64,000 nucleotides of DNA from an unicellular cyanobacterium SU2 (GTDB lineage: Bacteria; Cyanobacteriota; Cyanobacteriia; Cyanobacteriales; Microcystaceae). The stretch is taken from contig NEED01000015.1 in assembly GCA_002110465.1 (NCBI GenBank), positions 60,186 to 124,185 on the forward strand, written 5' to 3'. This document shows, piece by piece, positions 38,510 to 49,700 of this stretch. The stretch's first letter is position 1. Each line of letters opens with the position of its first letter. A program made the position numbers and the translations under genes. The notes beneath the pieces were generated by a model. The model did no database searches. It saw nothing but the letters and a program-made list of their open reading frames with translations, and was not told the DNA's origin.

Positions 38510-38621
38510 GTAGGTTGGGTTAAACGATAGTGCAACCCAACACATAACATCAAGAATAATAAGGGATAATGTTGGGTTTCATCCTCTCAATCCAACCTAC
38601 GAAGGCTACGAAGGCGATCGC
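38510..38621. repeat. MITE-like repeat, copy B
   Basis: GTAGGTTGGGTT at 38510-38521 is the mirror of the AACCCAACCTAC-type end (here ATCCAACCTAC, ending at 38600). A duplicated tail (GAAGGCTAC, then GAAGGCGATCGC) follows. The interior matches copy A base for base over most of its length. It separates the DUF6888/6887 pair from the toxin-antitoxin pair. Confidence 0.85.
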
Positions 38622-38643
38622 TATATAATAAGTTTAAGTTACA

Positions 38644-38925
38644 TTAATACACTTCATCGTGACTTCCAATTGTTTCTAAAAGAATTGCTTGTTTTTCTTC
38701 ATATTGAACAAATTTAAAGATAATTCGTAAATCATAAGATGCAGTACATTAATAAGAGTTTTTTAAGTCGCCCTTGAGTTTATGGGTTCTTAATTGAGGA
38801 TGAAATGGATCTTCACAAAGTAATTGTAAGGTTTCTTGGATGTTTTTAGCTAATTCAGGTTGCTTTTTCACAATTTTTCGAGCAGTTCTAATGAAAGCAC
38901 TTGACCGTAGTAAAACAAAATTCAC
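38644..38925 (-). pseudogene. RelE/YafQ-type toxin gene broken by an in-frame stop
   Basis: The frame starts at GTG 38925, overlapping the antitoxin stop (GTGA). It reads through SAFIRTARKIVKKQPELAKN and HPQLRTHKLKGDLKNSY, then hits TAA at 38751-38749. The same frame continues CTASYDLRIIFKFVQYEEK and ILLETIGSHDEVY to a proper stop at 38644, which is the C-terminal half of RelE/YafQ mRNA interferases, including the YDLRIIF core and the terminal His. One stop codon at the position of the usual Trp/Ala is enough to kill the toxin. Total length would be 93 residues, normal for the family. Confidence 0.82.
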
Positions 38926-39134
38926 GAAAGAATTTCCTCCATGATTTGTTCTGGTGTCATAGATTGGCATTTCCCTTGAGTAAATTCTTTTTCAGTTTCC
39001 TGAACATCTCTAACCAACTCGACTCTTTTTTGCTCTGTGAGACGATTTTTTAAAATGTGAATGAGGTTTTCTTGATCTTCGAGTGGAAGTTGTTCGGCAG
39101 CTTCTAAGATGTCGGCAAAGGTTGTTTCTGTCAT
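38922..39134 (-). CDS. Antitoxin-like partner of the broken RelE-type toxin
   Basis: 70 residues: TETTFADILEAAEQLPLEDQENLIHILKNRL, then an acidic tail with MTPEQIMEEIL. This Leu/Glu-rich helical pattern with LPLEDQENLIxILxxRL is typical of cyanobacterial addiction-module antitoxins that pair with RelE/YafQ-type toxins. It overlaps the toxin start by 4 bases (GTGA), the usual arrangement. With the toxin dead the antitoxin is free to decay or to act as a decoy for related systems. Confidence 0.75.
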   Translation of the reverse strand: MTETTFADILEAAEQLPLEDQENLIHILKNRLTEQKRVELVRDVQETEKEFTQGKCQSMTPEQIMEEILS

Positions 39135-39477
39135 TTTTTGTTAAGGTATGATAGCCTGAATTATCTAAATATTCTACAATTAAACCACCATAACACTCAA
39201 TACATAACATCAATAATAATAGGGAATGATGTTGGTTTGAGTTTCGATCTCAACTGAAAAAAGCGATCGCACCAAGCTTTAACTCACATCTTGCATCTTG
39301 TTCAAAATTGGCTAGTAGTGAAAGGGTGTGGGGTGTGGCGTGTAGGGTATAGGGTTTTATTTTAACTCTAACTGCCTAAGAATTGATTTTCTTTTCTTTG
39401 TTGTTCAGTTTTTCTGTACCGGTGCAAGAGATCAGTTTAATAGCCTTTATCTGAACTTGTGCAAAAAAATATATTTT
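39135..39477. other. Spacer with degenerate MITE copy and GT-rich run
   Basis: It holds the degenerate MITE-like copy D (39181-39270, ending in GCGATCGC). About 60 bases further is a G/T-rich run (39325-39355, GTGTGGGGTGTGGCGTGTAG-type). No gene is seen. Confidence 0.6.
39181..39270. repeat. MITE-like repeat, copy D (degenerate)
   Basis: The interior (TACATAACATCAATAATAAT, AGGGAATGATGTTGG) matches copies A-C, but both GTAGGTTGGGTT arms are lost or mutated. It ends at a HIP1 site. Confidence 0.65.
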
Positions 39478-39840
39478 TTAAACATAAATATTGCTATTTA
39501 ATTGAGTCAAATAATCTTGAGCAGACTCAGGAGAAAGGGGCTGACTTAATAAAGGATTTGCTAAATCAAACAGAATTTCATCTAGAATATCTTTTTCATT
39601 TTCTTCAGGTTCAATATCTTCTCGTCCTTCAATTGCATTTGCCCAATTTTCCACATCAGTGATGGATAATCCACCTTGTAAATAAAGCTGGAGAAGATGA
39701 ATAATATGCTCTTTTTTCAATTTAATTAAAACTTCTTCGCTGTCCCAACTTAGCCTATTTAGGGAATCAATAATATCTGATAAAGGTTTATCAAATGTTA
39801 GTAAAGCATTGAGTAATTGGTATCTAGTTTGATTTTTCAT
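39478..39840 (-). CDS. Probable immunity-type partner of the upstream toxin-like gene
   Basis: A 120-residue acidic helical protein (TRYQLLNALLTFDKPLSDI; WANAIEGREDIEPEENEKDIL; LANPLLSQPLSPESA). The pattern with SWDSEE, a WANAIEGREDI stretch and a LANP...PLSP tail is a widespread bacterial family often next to toxin-like genes; I know no established function. Its ATG overlaps the stop of the upstream gene (39837-40100) by 4 bases (ATGA), so the two are translated together. By position and acidity it is a candidate immunity protein. Confidence 0.6.
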   Translation of the reverse strand: MKNQTRYQLLNALLTFDKPLSDIIDSLNRLSWDSEEVLIKLKKEHIIHLLQLYLQGGLSITDVENWANAIEGREDIEPEENEKDILDEILFDLANPLLSQPLSPESAQDYLTQLNSNIYV

Positions 39841-40100
39841 GGATATTTTTGTTTAACGTGAATAATTGTGCCGTCAGGCGCATAAGTTGTTTTAGTATAA
39901 GTTAAAGTAATTCCTTCTATATCAATTTGTTTTTCGTAAGTGGCATAAGATCCTATAATATTTATGGCAACAACATCTGCTTGAAACGCTTTACTTCCAT
40001 TAGGAAGATTATAAATTCTAATTGAAGTCGCTTGACGAGGAAGACGTTTTTGAAAGCGATTAAAATTAGCTAATTGTTTTGAGTTTAGGGAAATTGCCAT
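39837..40100 (-). CDS. Small protein resembling the C-terminal domain of polymorphic toxins
   Basis: 87 residues from ATG 40100 (the frame is open to a TTG at 40115). The sequence FQADVVAINIIGSYATYEKQ, then TLTYTKTTYAPDGTIIHVKQ, closely follows the motif A(D/E)VPG..PGS.A.YEKQID..GKT..YTKTTYDP.GNIVHVK found at the C-termini of many RHS/LXG-type polymorphic toxins. Here it is a free-standing gene with no RHS shell. It overlaps a probable immunity-type partner. Either an orphan toxin cassette or a domesticated protein is possible. Confidence 0.6.
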   Translation of the reverse strand: MAISLNSKQLANFNRFQKRLPRQATSIRIYNLPNGSKAFQADVVAINIIGSYATYEKQIDIEGITLTYTKTTYAPDGTIIHVKQKYP

Positions 40101-40143
40101 AAAATCATTATACAATCTGCCTTAATCTGAGGCATAATGATAT

Positions 40144-40350
40144 TTATAAGGTATCGTACTTTTTTTCGAGTAATTGTTCTAATTGGGAAAAATCTTGTCT
40201 ATTGAGTCCACCAGTGTATCGGTTTATTCCTGGTTCGCTGTGTAGTCTTTCCATATAAATGCGTAGTGCTTCCTCATCTTGTCGATGAGTAAGAACATAA
40301 TTTCTAAGTTCTTTACGATTCATTTGTTGAAAGTTAGGTTTCTGTGTCAT
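40144..40350 (-). CDS. DUF6887-like small protein, second copy
   Basis: 68 residues: MTQKPNFQQMNRKELRNYVL, then HRQDEEALRIYMERLHSEPG and a tail ending DFSQLEQLLEKKYDTL. It aligns with the gene at 38063-38281 over the first 45 residues and differs in the tail. Three ATG codons in a row (40356, 40353, 40350) allow several starts; the last best matches the first copy. It overlaps the upstream DUF6888-like gene by 17-23 bases. Confidence 0.7.
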   Translation of the reverse strand: MTQKPNFQQMNRKELRNYVLTHRQDEEALRIYMERLHSEPGINRYTGGLNRQDFSQLEQLLEKKYDTL

Positions 40351-40534
40351 CATCAAGTTCCCATAGTCCGTTTTTAAAGATGGTTATGCCGATTGTATCT
40401 CCTGCCAAAATATAAATTTCTTCTCGTTTCTCATCATAACGAAATAGATGGATATCAGTGTAAAAGTTAGATAAAGTTTGGCACACTCTTATACAGGCTA
40501 ACATTTGTTCTGGATCTGGAATCATCTTTTTCAA
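40334..40534 (-). CDS. DUF6888-like small protein, second copy
   Basis: 66 residues: MIPDPEQMLACIRVCQTLSN, then FYTDIHLFRYDEKREEIYIL and AGDTIGITIFKNGLW. It aligns with 38278-38472. Start at 40534 (MKKMIP) or the internal ATG at 40525. The pair lies between the RHS gene's downstream repeat and the toxin-like pair, again bounded by a MITE-like copy. Confidence 0.68.
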   Translation of the reverse strand: MKKMIPDPEQMLACIRVCQTLSNFYTDIHLFRYDEKREEIYILAGDTIGITIFKNGLWELDDDTET

Positions 40535-40602
40535 TAGCCATTAGAATAGATTAAGTTTATCGTTATCATGCAGACTTAAAAAGTAATATATTTCTCTTAT
40601 TT

Positions 40603-40704
40603 GAGTTGGGTTAAAACATAGTGCAACCCAACTCATAACATTAATGATAATTGGGAATGTTGTTGGGTTTCGTCCCCTCAACCCAACCTACGAAGGCGAT
40701 CGCC
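40603..40704. repeat. MITE-like repeat, copy C
   Basis: It starts GAGTTGGGTT, ends CAACCCAACCTAC and a HIP1 tail (GAAGGCGATCGCCC). The interior is near identical to copy A. It lies only about 25 bases from the stop codon of the second RHS gene. Confidence 0.85.
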
Positions 40705-40729
40705 CTGCGAAGCAGATCGCCCTATGGTG

Positions 40730-43700
40730 TTAACCTGGTGCAGGACCGGGAACAGGCGCAGGTGTTGGTGTTCGAGGACTGCCCCCAGGACCACCGCCCC
40801 CAGGACCACCGCCCCCAGGACCACCGCCTCCAGGACCACCGCCTCTAGGACCTCCAGGACTAGTTTCACTAAATTGTGAGGCGATATAGAATAGAATGGC
40901 GGAAAATATAGTTAGTATCTCAAGATCTGTCAACCGTCCAGACAGATTACCCAAATAACGGTGAATGAAGCCTGTTATAGCCAGTATTCTACTAGTGATA
41001 TTCAGATTATTTATCGTATAAGCATACCCTTCAATAGTCCCAAGAAAGAAACCTCTTGCTGCAATCCTCTCAGCAAAAATAGACTCACCACTCGGATCAA
41101 CAAAATTAACAGGATTGGCATTACCATACAAATAATCATGCAACGTCATCGGCTGCTCATTAAATCCAGTAAACGGATCTCTTGAAACAAACCGTCCCGT
41201 TTCATTATCGTAATACCTTGCCCGTAAATAATAGCCCTCCAAATGACTATCAAACTGTTCCCCTGCAAAGAGATAATTATTATCAACCGACCCTAAACTT
41301 TCGGTTAAATTACCATAAGCATCATACTCATAACTGTGAATCAACTCACCATTAATATCAGTTAATGATCGGGTACTACCTAACCCATCTACCTGATAGA
41401 AAATCTGTCCATTACTATCTTCTTTCGCAATCAAATCATTACCATGAACATAGGAAGCAACGGTGTCACCATTAGCCAGATATTCCTCAATCACCTGGGC
41501 AAACTCTTGTTGATTCATATCAATCAAGAAACGGGTTTCCTCCCCATTGACAATAATGCCAACTCGAATACCATCGGTGTTATATTCATATTCAATGCGT
41601 CCGGTTTCCCCATTTTCAGTAATCTCAATGGCGACTAATTCCCCTTTGGCATTCCATTCATAACTAGCTTGATCCTCCCCATTGACCACACGGGCGGTTA
41701 AATTGCCGTTATCATCGTATTCATACTCAGTGACATCTCCTCCCATAACTTCCCATAACAGGCGGTCATTGGCATCATAACTGTAGGTTGTAGTGCCTTC
41801 TTGGGAGTCGATGCGTTGTAAACGGTTGCCCACCGGATCATAGCGATATTCAATAGTCTGAACCCCATTATCAGGATCGCTGATGGTTTCTTGGGTGAGA
41901 CGATAGAGATCATCGTAATCGTATTCCACCACCGTTCCATCTGCTTCTTCTACTTTGATGCGATAACCCACAGCATCTAAAGTATAGGTGTAACTAGACA
42001 GTATGCCATCCCCGTTGCGATTTTCCAGATAAGTGAGACGGTTTAGTAAATCATAGTCACGGGTTTCTGTTACCCCATTGGCAAATTCGGTGGTGATTAA
42101 ATTACCCACAGGGTTGTAAGTATAGGTTGTTTGTCCACCATTGGGATCTATTACCGTTGCCAGACGGTTTAGAGCATCATATTCATAACTGGTTTGTCCT
42201 GAAGGAACCGTTAACGTCAGGATATTGCCAGCATCATCATAGGTGTACTCAATGGTACGGCCATCGGGTTCTGAACGTGATAATAACCTGTCTCGGACAT
42301 CGTAGTTGTAATTAGTAAATCCCCGTTGATCCAAAATTTCTGCTACTTGTCCCGTTCCCGTATAGGTAAACCGTTCAATTTCCCCATCGGGTAAGGTAGT
42401 GGTAATCAGGCGGTTTCGTTCGTCGTATTCATAGGTGATAGTATCCCCATTGTAGTCAGTGGTAGCAACCACATTACCCACCGCATCGTAAGTGGTTTGA
42501 GAACGCTGTCCTAACGGTAAAATAGTAGCCGTGAGACGACTGAGACTATCGTATTCAAACTCAGTCACATGACCATTGGCATCGGTTTGAGTCAGAATAT
42601 TACCTAAGAGATCCCGTCCATACTCTGTCCGTTGTCCCAACGCATCGATAACTGCTGTCAAGCGTCCCAACGCATCGTATTCAAATTCAGTAGTAATGCC
42701 ATTTTGATCCGTTTCGGCGATCATATACCCTAACCCATCATAAGTGCTGGTGGTTGTTGTTCCATCAGCGTATTGGGTTTCAATCAGTCGATCTAAACCA
42801 TCATAGACAAAATCAGTGCGACGCCCTAACGCATCAATGGTAGCAACTTGTCGTTGCGCTGCATCATAAATAAAGCGGGTTTCATTACCCAACGCATCCC
42901 GTTGCAAGACCAGATTATTAGCCTGATCATACTCAAATTCGGTGCGATTGCCCAATTCATCGATTTCAGCAATAACATGACCAACCCCGTCGTATTCGGT
43001 GAAAGTGCGAGGATTATCACTGAGATCATTGGGGGTTTCATCGGCATAAATGACCTCAATTTCCCGTCCCAAGGCATCATAAACATAGTGGGTGTTACGC
43101 TCTTCTTCGTCTGTGGTGACAATAACCCGGTCTAATGCGTCGTATTCGTTCTTAATGCGAGGATTATCCGTTAAATCATCGGGAGTGGCATCAGGATAAA
43201 TGGTTTCAATCAATAAACCACGGTCATTATAAACATATTCCGTCCGATTACCCAAAGCATCGATCTCAGCAATTTTATCTCCTGCTGCGTTATACTCTGT
43301 ACGAGTGATCCCCTTCGTTCCACAACCACAAGCATTGCCTTCGGGATCAGTTTGAGAAATAATTCGTCCTTCATTATCGTAGGTGGTAGTAAAGACGTTA
43401 CCCAAAGGATCGGTTAAACTAATGGGGTTGCCGTTGCGATCGTAGCTAAAGGTTAACGTCGCCCCGGTGGGGTCAACTAAATTGGTTAAGTTGCCAAAGC
43501 GATCGTAACTAAACTGGCTTTCATTGCCGTTGGCATCGGTTAGGGCAGTGAGTAAGCCAAATTGATCATACTCATAAGTCGTAACATTCCCTTCTGCATC
43601 GGTACGACGGGTTAAGTTCCCCTTATCATCGTAAACATTAGTGGTCGTATTCCCTAACGCATCAGTTTCGCTGAGAAGGTCGTTATCTTCGTTGTAGGTA

Positions 43701-46700
43701 GAGGTGGTTGTATTACCTTCTCCATCGGTGACGCTTAAGACATTGCCCCGTTCATCGTAAGTATAAGTGGTGGTGTTGCCTTCAGGGTCAGTTTCCGTGA
43801 GAATATTGTCATTTTCATCGTAGGTTCTTTCTGTTACTCCTCCCAAGGCATCAATTTCACTAACCACATTACCCCTGATATCAAAGATTAATGTGGTGGT
43901 ATTACCAAAGGGATCTTCGATGGTTTGACGAGAGGCTGCTGTATCGTAGTTAATATCTAGGGCATTGCTATTGGCATCAATAATGGCACTAATTTGTCCG
44001 TTTTCATCGTATTCGGTACGGACACCGGTTCTGCCCAACGGATCGATAATTTCCGTGAGATAGTGGGGTTGTTCACCTTCGTATTTGAAGATAGTTTCAT
44101 TGTCAGTGCGATCGCTAAACCCGACCAGATTTCCTTCGCTATCGTAGGTATAAAGGAGAGAATTCCCTTCAGGGTCAATAATTTCGGTGATACGTCCTTG
44201 GCTATCTCTAACAAAATCAACGGATACACCCGTAGAACTGATAATCCCGTCATTGCTAAAGGTTAAAGTATTACCATTGCGATCAACCACATCTTGTAAT
44301 CCATCTTGTTGATGGTAGTTGTAAACGGTTCCATCTCTCGTGGTTAACTGGTATTGATTGGGATTGAAACTGAAATTAAAGAGATAGAGTCCCGTTGTGC
44401 CATCAGGATTGATCATCAATGGCATATAATTCGTTTCCAAGGTTTCATAAACCCCAGGATCAGGACGGAAATAGGGTTCCCACACATAGAAGCCAGGCCC
44501 AAGAAAACGACCAGCCCCTGCCCCTAGAAGTTTCGGTTCAAAGGTAAAGCCCACCCGTCGGCCATCGGGAGTATCTAAAGTAACACGGGTTCCCACAGAA
44601 AAGGGATTGGAGGTAAAGATATTGCCCCGTCCACTGAGGTCAAACCCTAATGGTGAACTTTCTTCAATACGGGCATCTTCGAGTCCTAAAGACCATCCTT
44701 GACCAAAATCTCCCTCAATATTAGATTCTAAACTATCGTAACGACGGGTAATTTCAATGGGAATGCCGGTTAAAGGAATAGATAAATCGGTAAAATCTAA
44801 GGCAAAGCGACCCGGTTTATTACTGCCCTCGACACTAATGGCGGTTTGTTCGATTTGGATATTGCCACTTTTATCGGAGGCAACAATCCGCAGGTTATAA
44901 TCCCCATTGGCTAATAAAGAGGGATCAATCTGTCCTAAAACGCCGTCTGTAGGGGCTTGATCCCCTTGGGAAATAACCCGATAAGCAGAGGGGTCATTTT
45001 GCTGACTCAGGGGTGCATATTCCACCCGATAGGACTCAAAATTGTCATCAGAGACATCCGCCACAATATCGGTGGCGGTGGTGAGCAGTTTATTGTAAGA
45101 GAACCCTTGAGGATCGGGATTGGTGATGTTAATATCTTCTACTGAATCGGGTAAGACCAACGCCATCAAGAAGAGGAGATCATCATCAGAAATATTGCGA
45201 GTTTCGATGGTTAACTCCGTATCCCCATCAGCTAAGAAGGGAGTCAAGTTATATAATTCATCGTCCTCAAAATCTCTGGTATCATTAACATCTTCTGGGT
45301 TATCCAGAGTATCGCCCACACCCCCAACAGTAACTAAGCCATAATTTTCCCGTACCCCATCATCAAAATCGCCGGCCGAACTGGTCAAGCGATCGCCATT
45401 AACATCGACGGTGGTGTATTGACGAGTAGCTAAGTCCCCAAAAAGAATACCCAAGGAGAGTTGAGGGGTGACTTCAGAATTGCTTAAATCGAGGGGGTTG
45501 GTAAAGGATAAATTGGTAGTACGTGGCTGTGGCCCGATCGCCCCGCCTTCTAACAGCACAATGGTACTTTCAGGTAGGTCAGGGTTCGAGTAAACCACTG
45601 TTAAACTTGACCCGACAATGAGATCACGACCCGGAATAATATCCAGACGTTCATCGAGGGTAAATTCAAATAATCCCCCACTATTCCCTACTTTATCAGC
45701 AATAATGGAAGTCACATCAGCCCGACCAATTTCATAATTGAGGGTTTTCGTGGTGGTCACGACATCTTGAACATTATCTAACCAAGAGAGTCCGACAGAT
45801 TGATCCTCAAAAGTAATCTCATTGGGACGGAACCCATTATCAACTGTTAAAGTTCCCACATGGAGGAAAGCGTGTTCAATGGTGGAACCATCGGGAATTT
45901 CCACTTCTAAGATTCCTTCGCCATCCAGGGTTCCTAAGCCATCAGAAGAAATTCCTGCCCGTCCGGTGAAGGTAGCTACATTATCATTATCTGGTTGCAG
46001 AACCTCTAATGAGCCACCTAAATTAAAGGGACCATCATCGGAAATGAAACCATTGGGTCCAAGGGCAAGATTTTCTCTGAAAGCTGAGGTATCAAAATCA
46101 ATAGTTGGGGCTTCGGTATCTGAGCGATCGACCACACGAACGGTAATGGAGGTTGTGTCTGTATTTCCTGATGTATCAGTAGCGGTAGCTAATACCTCAA
46201 ATAACCCGGCTTCGGTGGGGGTAATAGAGGATTCATAGACGAATCCCATTTGGAAGGTATCTGTATCGAGATTTAGGGATGTTCCGTCAAAGGCCAGGTC
46301 AAGATTGTCTAAACCAACGTTATCAAAGCCTTGTATTTGTAAATCGAGGGGTTGTCCTAAATCGATCACTGTTCCATTGAACCCTAAGAACACTTCCGGC
46401 GGTTCTGTATCGAGGACAACAGAGAATCTTTGGGTATCAATGCCACCTCGTCCGTCTTCCACTTGCACCGTAACATTATTAGTGCTTGCTAAAGAGCTTT
46501 GTGTGGTCGTTTCCCAAACAATTTCCCCAGTAACGGGATCAATTACCATGCCGTCAGGGGCATTAATTAAGGAATAAGTTAGAGTGTCGTCGTTGCGATC
46601 GATAGCATTGACATCGTAAACGTAATTCTGACTCTTGCTTGCGAAAACAATAGGATTACTGACAATCGTGGGCGCAAAATTAAAGTTGGGATCTCCTGCA

Positions 46701-49700
46701 CCAATAATGGCATTTCCAAAGTTGAAATTTTCAGCAATTTCTCCTGCAGCAAGTTCTACTGTATAAAAATCGGTAAGAAGGGAATCAAGAGGAAATGTCT
46801 GTGAAAATCCCTCTGAAATGATTTCTCTAACCGTATACGTTCCTGCCAATAAATCTGTAAATCGATACTGTCCCGTTTCGTCAATATCAGGAGTATTGGG
46901 ATCATCTTCTGCTGTAATTTGTCTGGGTTCGTTGGAGTCAAATAGACCATTATTATTGAGATCAAGATAGATTCTTGTTCCTGCTAAACCAGGATCATCA
47001 GCATCTCTGACCCCATTTCCATTAATATCCTGCCATTTTATGCCACTAATTTCTGCATTTTTCTGAACATTTCCAAAGTTAATATTCTCAACAACTTCCC
47101 CAGATTGTAATTTGACTAAATGTCCTGTGTTCAATGAACTAATGTTTCCCGCCCCTGGAAGATTCAAAATCACTAAAAAGATCGAATCGTCATTGGAAGG
47201 ATTAGCTGTCTCTAATTGAATAAGGGTATCCCCGTTGTTCAAAAAGGGACTAAGATCATACAACTCATCATCACTTGCATCAGTTGTACTTAATGGATCA
47301 ATAGGATTGTCTGAAGAATCCCCCACACCCCCTACCGTTATAAGTGCGCCATTTGCTCCAAAACCATCATCAGGGTTCCCAGCAGAACTGGTCAATCGTT
47401 CCCCATTGACATCTACTGTGCTGTACTGATTTTGCGGAAGAAATCCATATTGGATACCTAAAGCCATCTCAGCCGTAAAGTCTGAATTCGTTTTATCAAC
47501 GGGATTGGCCAGTGAAATGACATTTGTTTGAGGTTCAGGTCCGGTCAGTCCCCCTTCAAGGAGAACAATGGTTCGTTCAGGAAGAGAAGGATTAGAATAT
47601 ATGACAGTTAAGCTAGTCCCTTCAACAAACTGGGCCGCTCCTGTGACCCTTTCATCCACAGTGAAGTCAAAAATGCCACCCCCATTCCCAACTTTACTGG
47701 CCACGATAGAAGTCACATCTACTCGTCCTGTTTCAAATACATTTATTCCATATATTTCAGCTATATTTAACCACGATATTTCTTGTGGACTTCCTTCAAA
47801 CCCGATTGTCGTTGGTCTAAAGGGGTCATTCGCTCTCCGTGTTGCAACATGAAGAAAAGCATATTCCACTGTTGAATTCAGGGGGATCTCGGCTTGAAGA
47901 TTACCCACACTCGTTGTTCCTAATCCATCCGCCGATACCCCCGCATTCCCAATGAAAGTCGCTGCAATATCTTGTTGCGGTTGAATTAAAGTTAAAGGGC
48001 CTGTAACAGATACCCCGTCTTCATTAACAATTGAGCCTCCAGGAAAGGTTTGCTCAAACCCCTCTGGAACAACTTCCCGTACAATATAAGTCCCAGGTAA
48101 CAAATTCGTAAATTGATATTGTCCTGTTTCGTCAATATCTGATGTATTCGGGTCATCCTCAGCCGTAATCTGAAGTGGTTCTCCAGGATCTAATCTCTCA
48201 TTGTTATTAGCATCTAAATAAACGCTAACCCCTGCTAATCCATTTTCATTAGTCTCTTGAATTCCGTTACCGTTGAGATCATCCCATTTTATCCCTCGAA
48301 TTTCCCCCTGAGCGTTCTGAATATTAGGTAATTCGAGGGTAAAGATTTGACTATCTACGCCTCCTCGTCCATCACTGACTTCGAGTGTGAACTCATAAGA
48401 AGGTTGTAAAATGCCTGATGGTGTAAAGCTTAATAACCCTGTTTCATCTAATTCCGCCCCTGGCACCAGATTCAGTAAAGTATAGGTTAAAAGATCATCA
48501 TCAGGATCGATCGCTTCGATTTGATAGGTATACGAATCAGACTGAGTGGTATCAAAGACGGTTTCGGGGGTACTAATAATCTCTGGCGCACCATTAATCC
48601 CTTCCCTGGTAAAGAATTCTTGAGCGCGTCCTTGATTACCTGCCAAATCTTCTACCACAACACTAAAAGAAGTTTCTCCCGCAGTGGGTAAAGAAACATT
48701 GGCAAAACTGAAATTCCCCTCACTATCGGCTGTCACTGCCTGTTGCGTTTCCACCAAAACCACTGATAATCCTGGCTCGGTTTCTCCCACTAAATTAACG
48801 GTGCGTTCTGTTGTGGTATTATCTCCTTGTTCTCCTGTATCGCTGTCAGGATCTAATCCCAAGGTGATTTCTGGCGCAGTGCGGTCAAGAGTAAACGCTA
48901 CTTTGACAATGGCTGATTCATTACCCGCACTATCCACCCCTTTTAAGGCAATTTCATAGTTTTCCGCTAAAAACGCACCTTCACTCAAGCGATCGTACTG
49001 TTCGAGTCCAATGGTAAAACTACCATCGTCATTCAGTGCATCACTAATATCAATAAATTCATTACCATTGAAACTACCTTGTAGACCAACGATCTCAAAA
49101 TCACTGATAATTTCTCCTTCAACGGTCGGATCAAGGGTGATTCTATCAACATCACTGACTCCTGTATCATTGGCTAAAGCTGCATTAATCGTTAATTGTT
49201 TAACAATCTCCAGTGTGTAAGTAACAGTATCATCAGGGGTTTTTCCCACTTCAACATCATCAACTATGACATTAACTTGATAACTAGATTTATTTTCAAA
49301 GTCTAAATCAACTCCTGATTTCAAGAATAATGCGTCATCAACGATTTCAAAGAACTCTGCGTCTTCTCCACTTAGATCGAGGGTATTTTGTCCTTCTCCA
49401 TCATCACTGATAATAATCTCAGCTAGTTCAATCCGATTAGTTGTATCTCGATTTTCATTGAGACTTTCAATAATATTATCTAAGCTAATACTGGGAGCTT
49501 GATTTTCCACAACTGGATGAGGACAAAAATGTTCTTTAAAACTTCCCAACTCATCAGCAGTAACTGTTTCAACAAAAATAAATGGTCTTCCTGGCCGTCC
49601 CCCTAATCCATCTTGATCCAGTAATACCTGTGTTCCTCCATTGTAATCCTGTAAAGAAACATAACCATCCCCAAGAGGATCAACCCCTGTGTACCCGAAC

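Noticed and set aside
40603..40704. Possible CRISPR array from repeated 100-bp blocks at 38-40.7 kb
   Set aside because: Units are long, irregularly spaced and contain inverted repeats; no short direct repeats with unique spacers.
40788..40847. Possible CRISPR-like tandem array
   Set aside because: Units are 15 bp with no spacers and lie in a coding frame.
40651..40869. Small repeat-rich frames on both strands over the RHS tail
   Set aside because: They are readings of the 15-bp tandem repeat in other frames, e.g. DHRPQ repeats, not genes.
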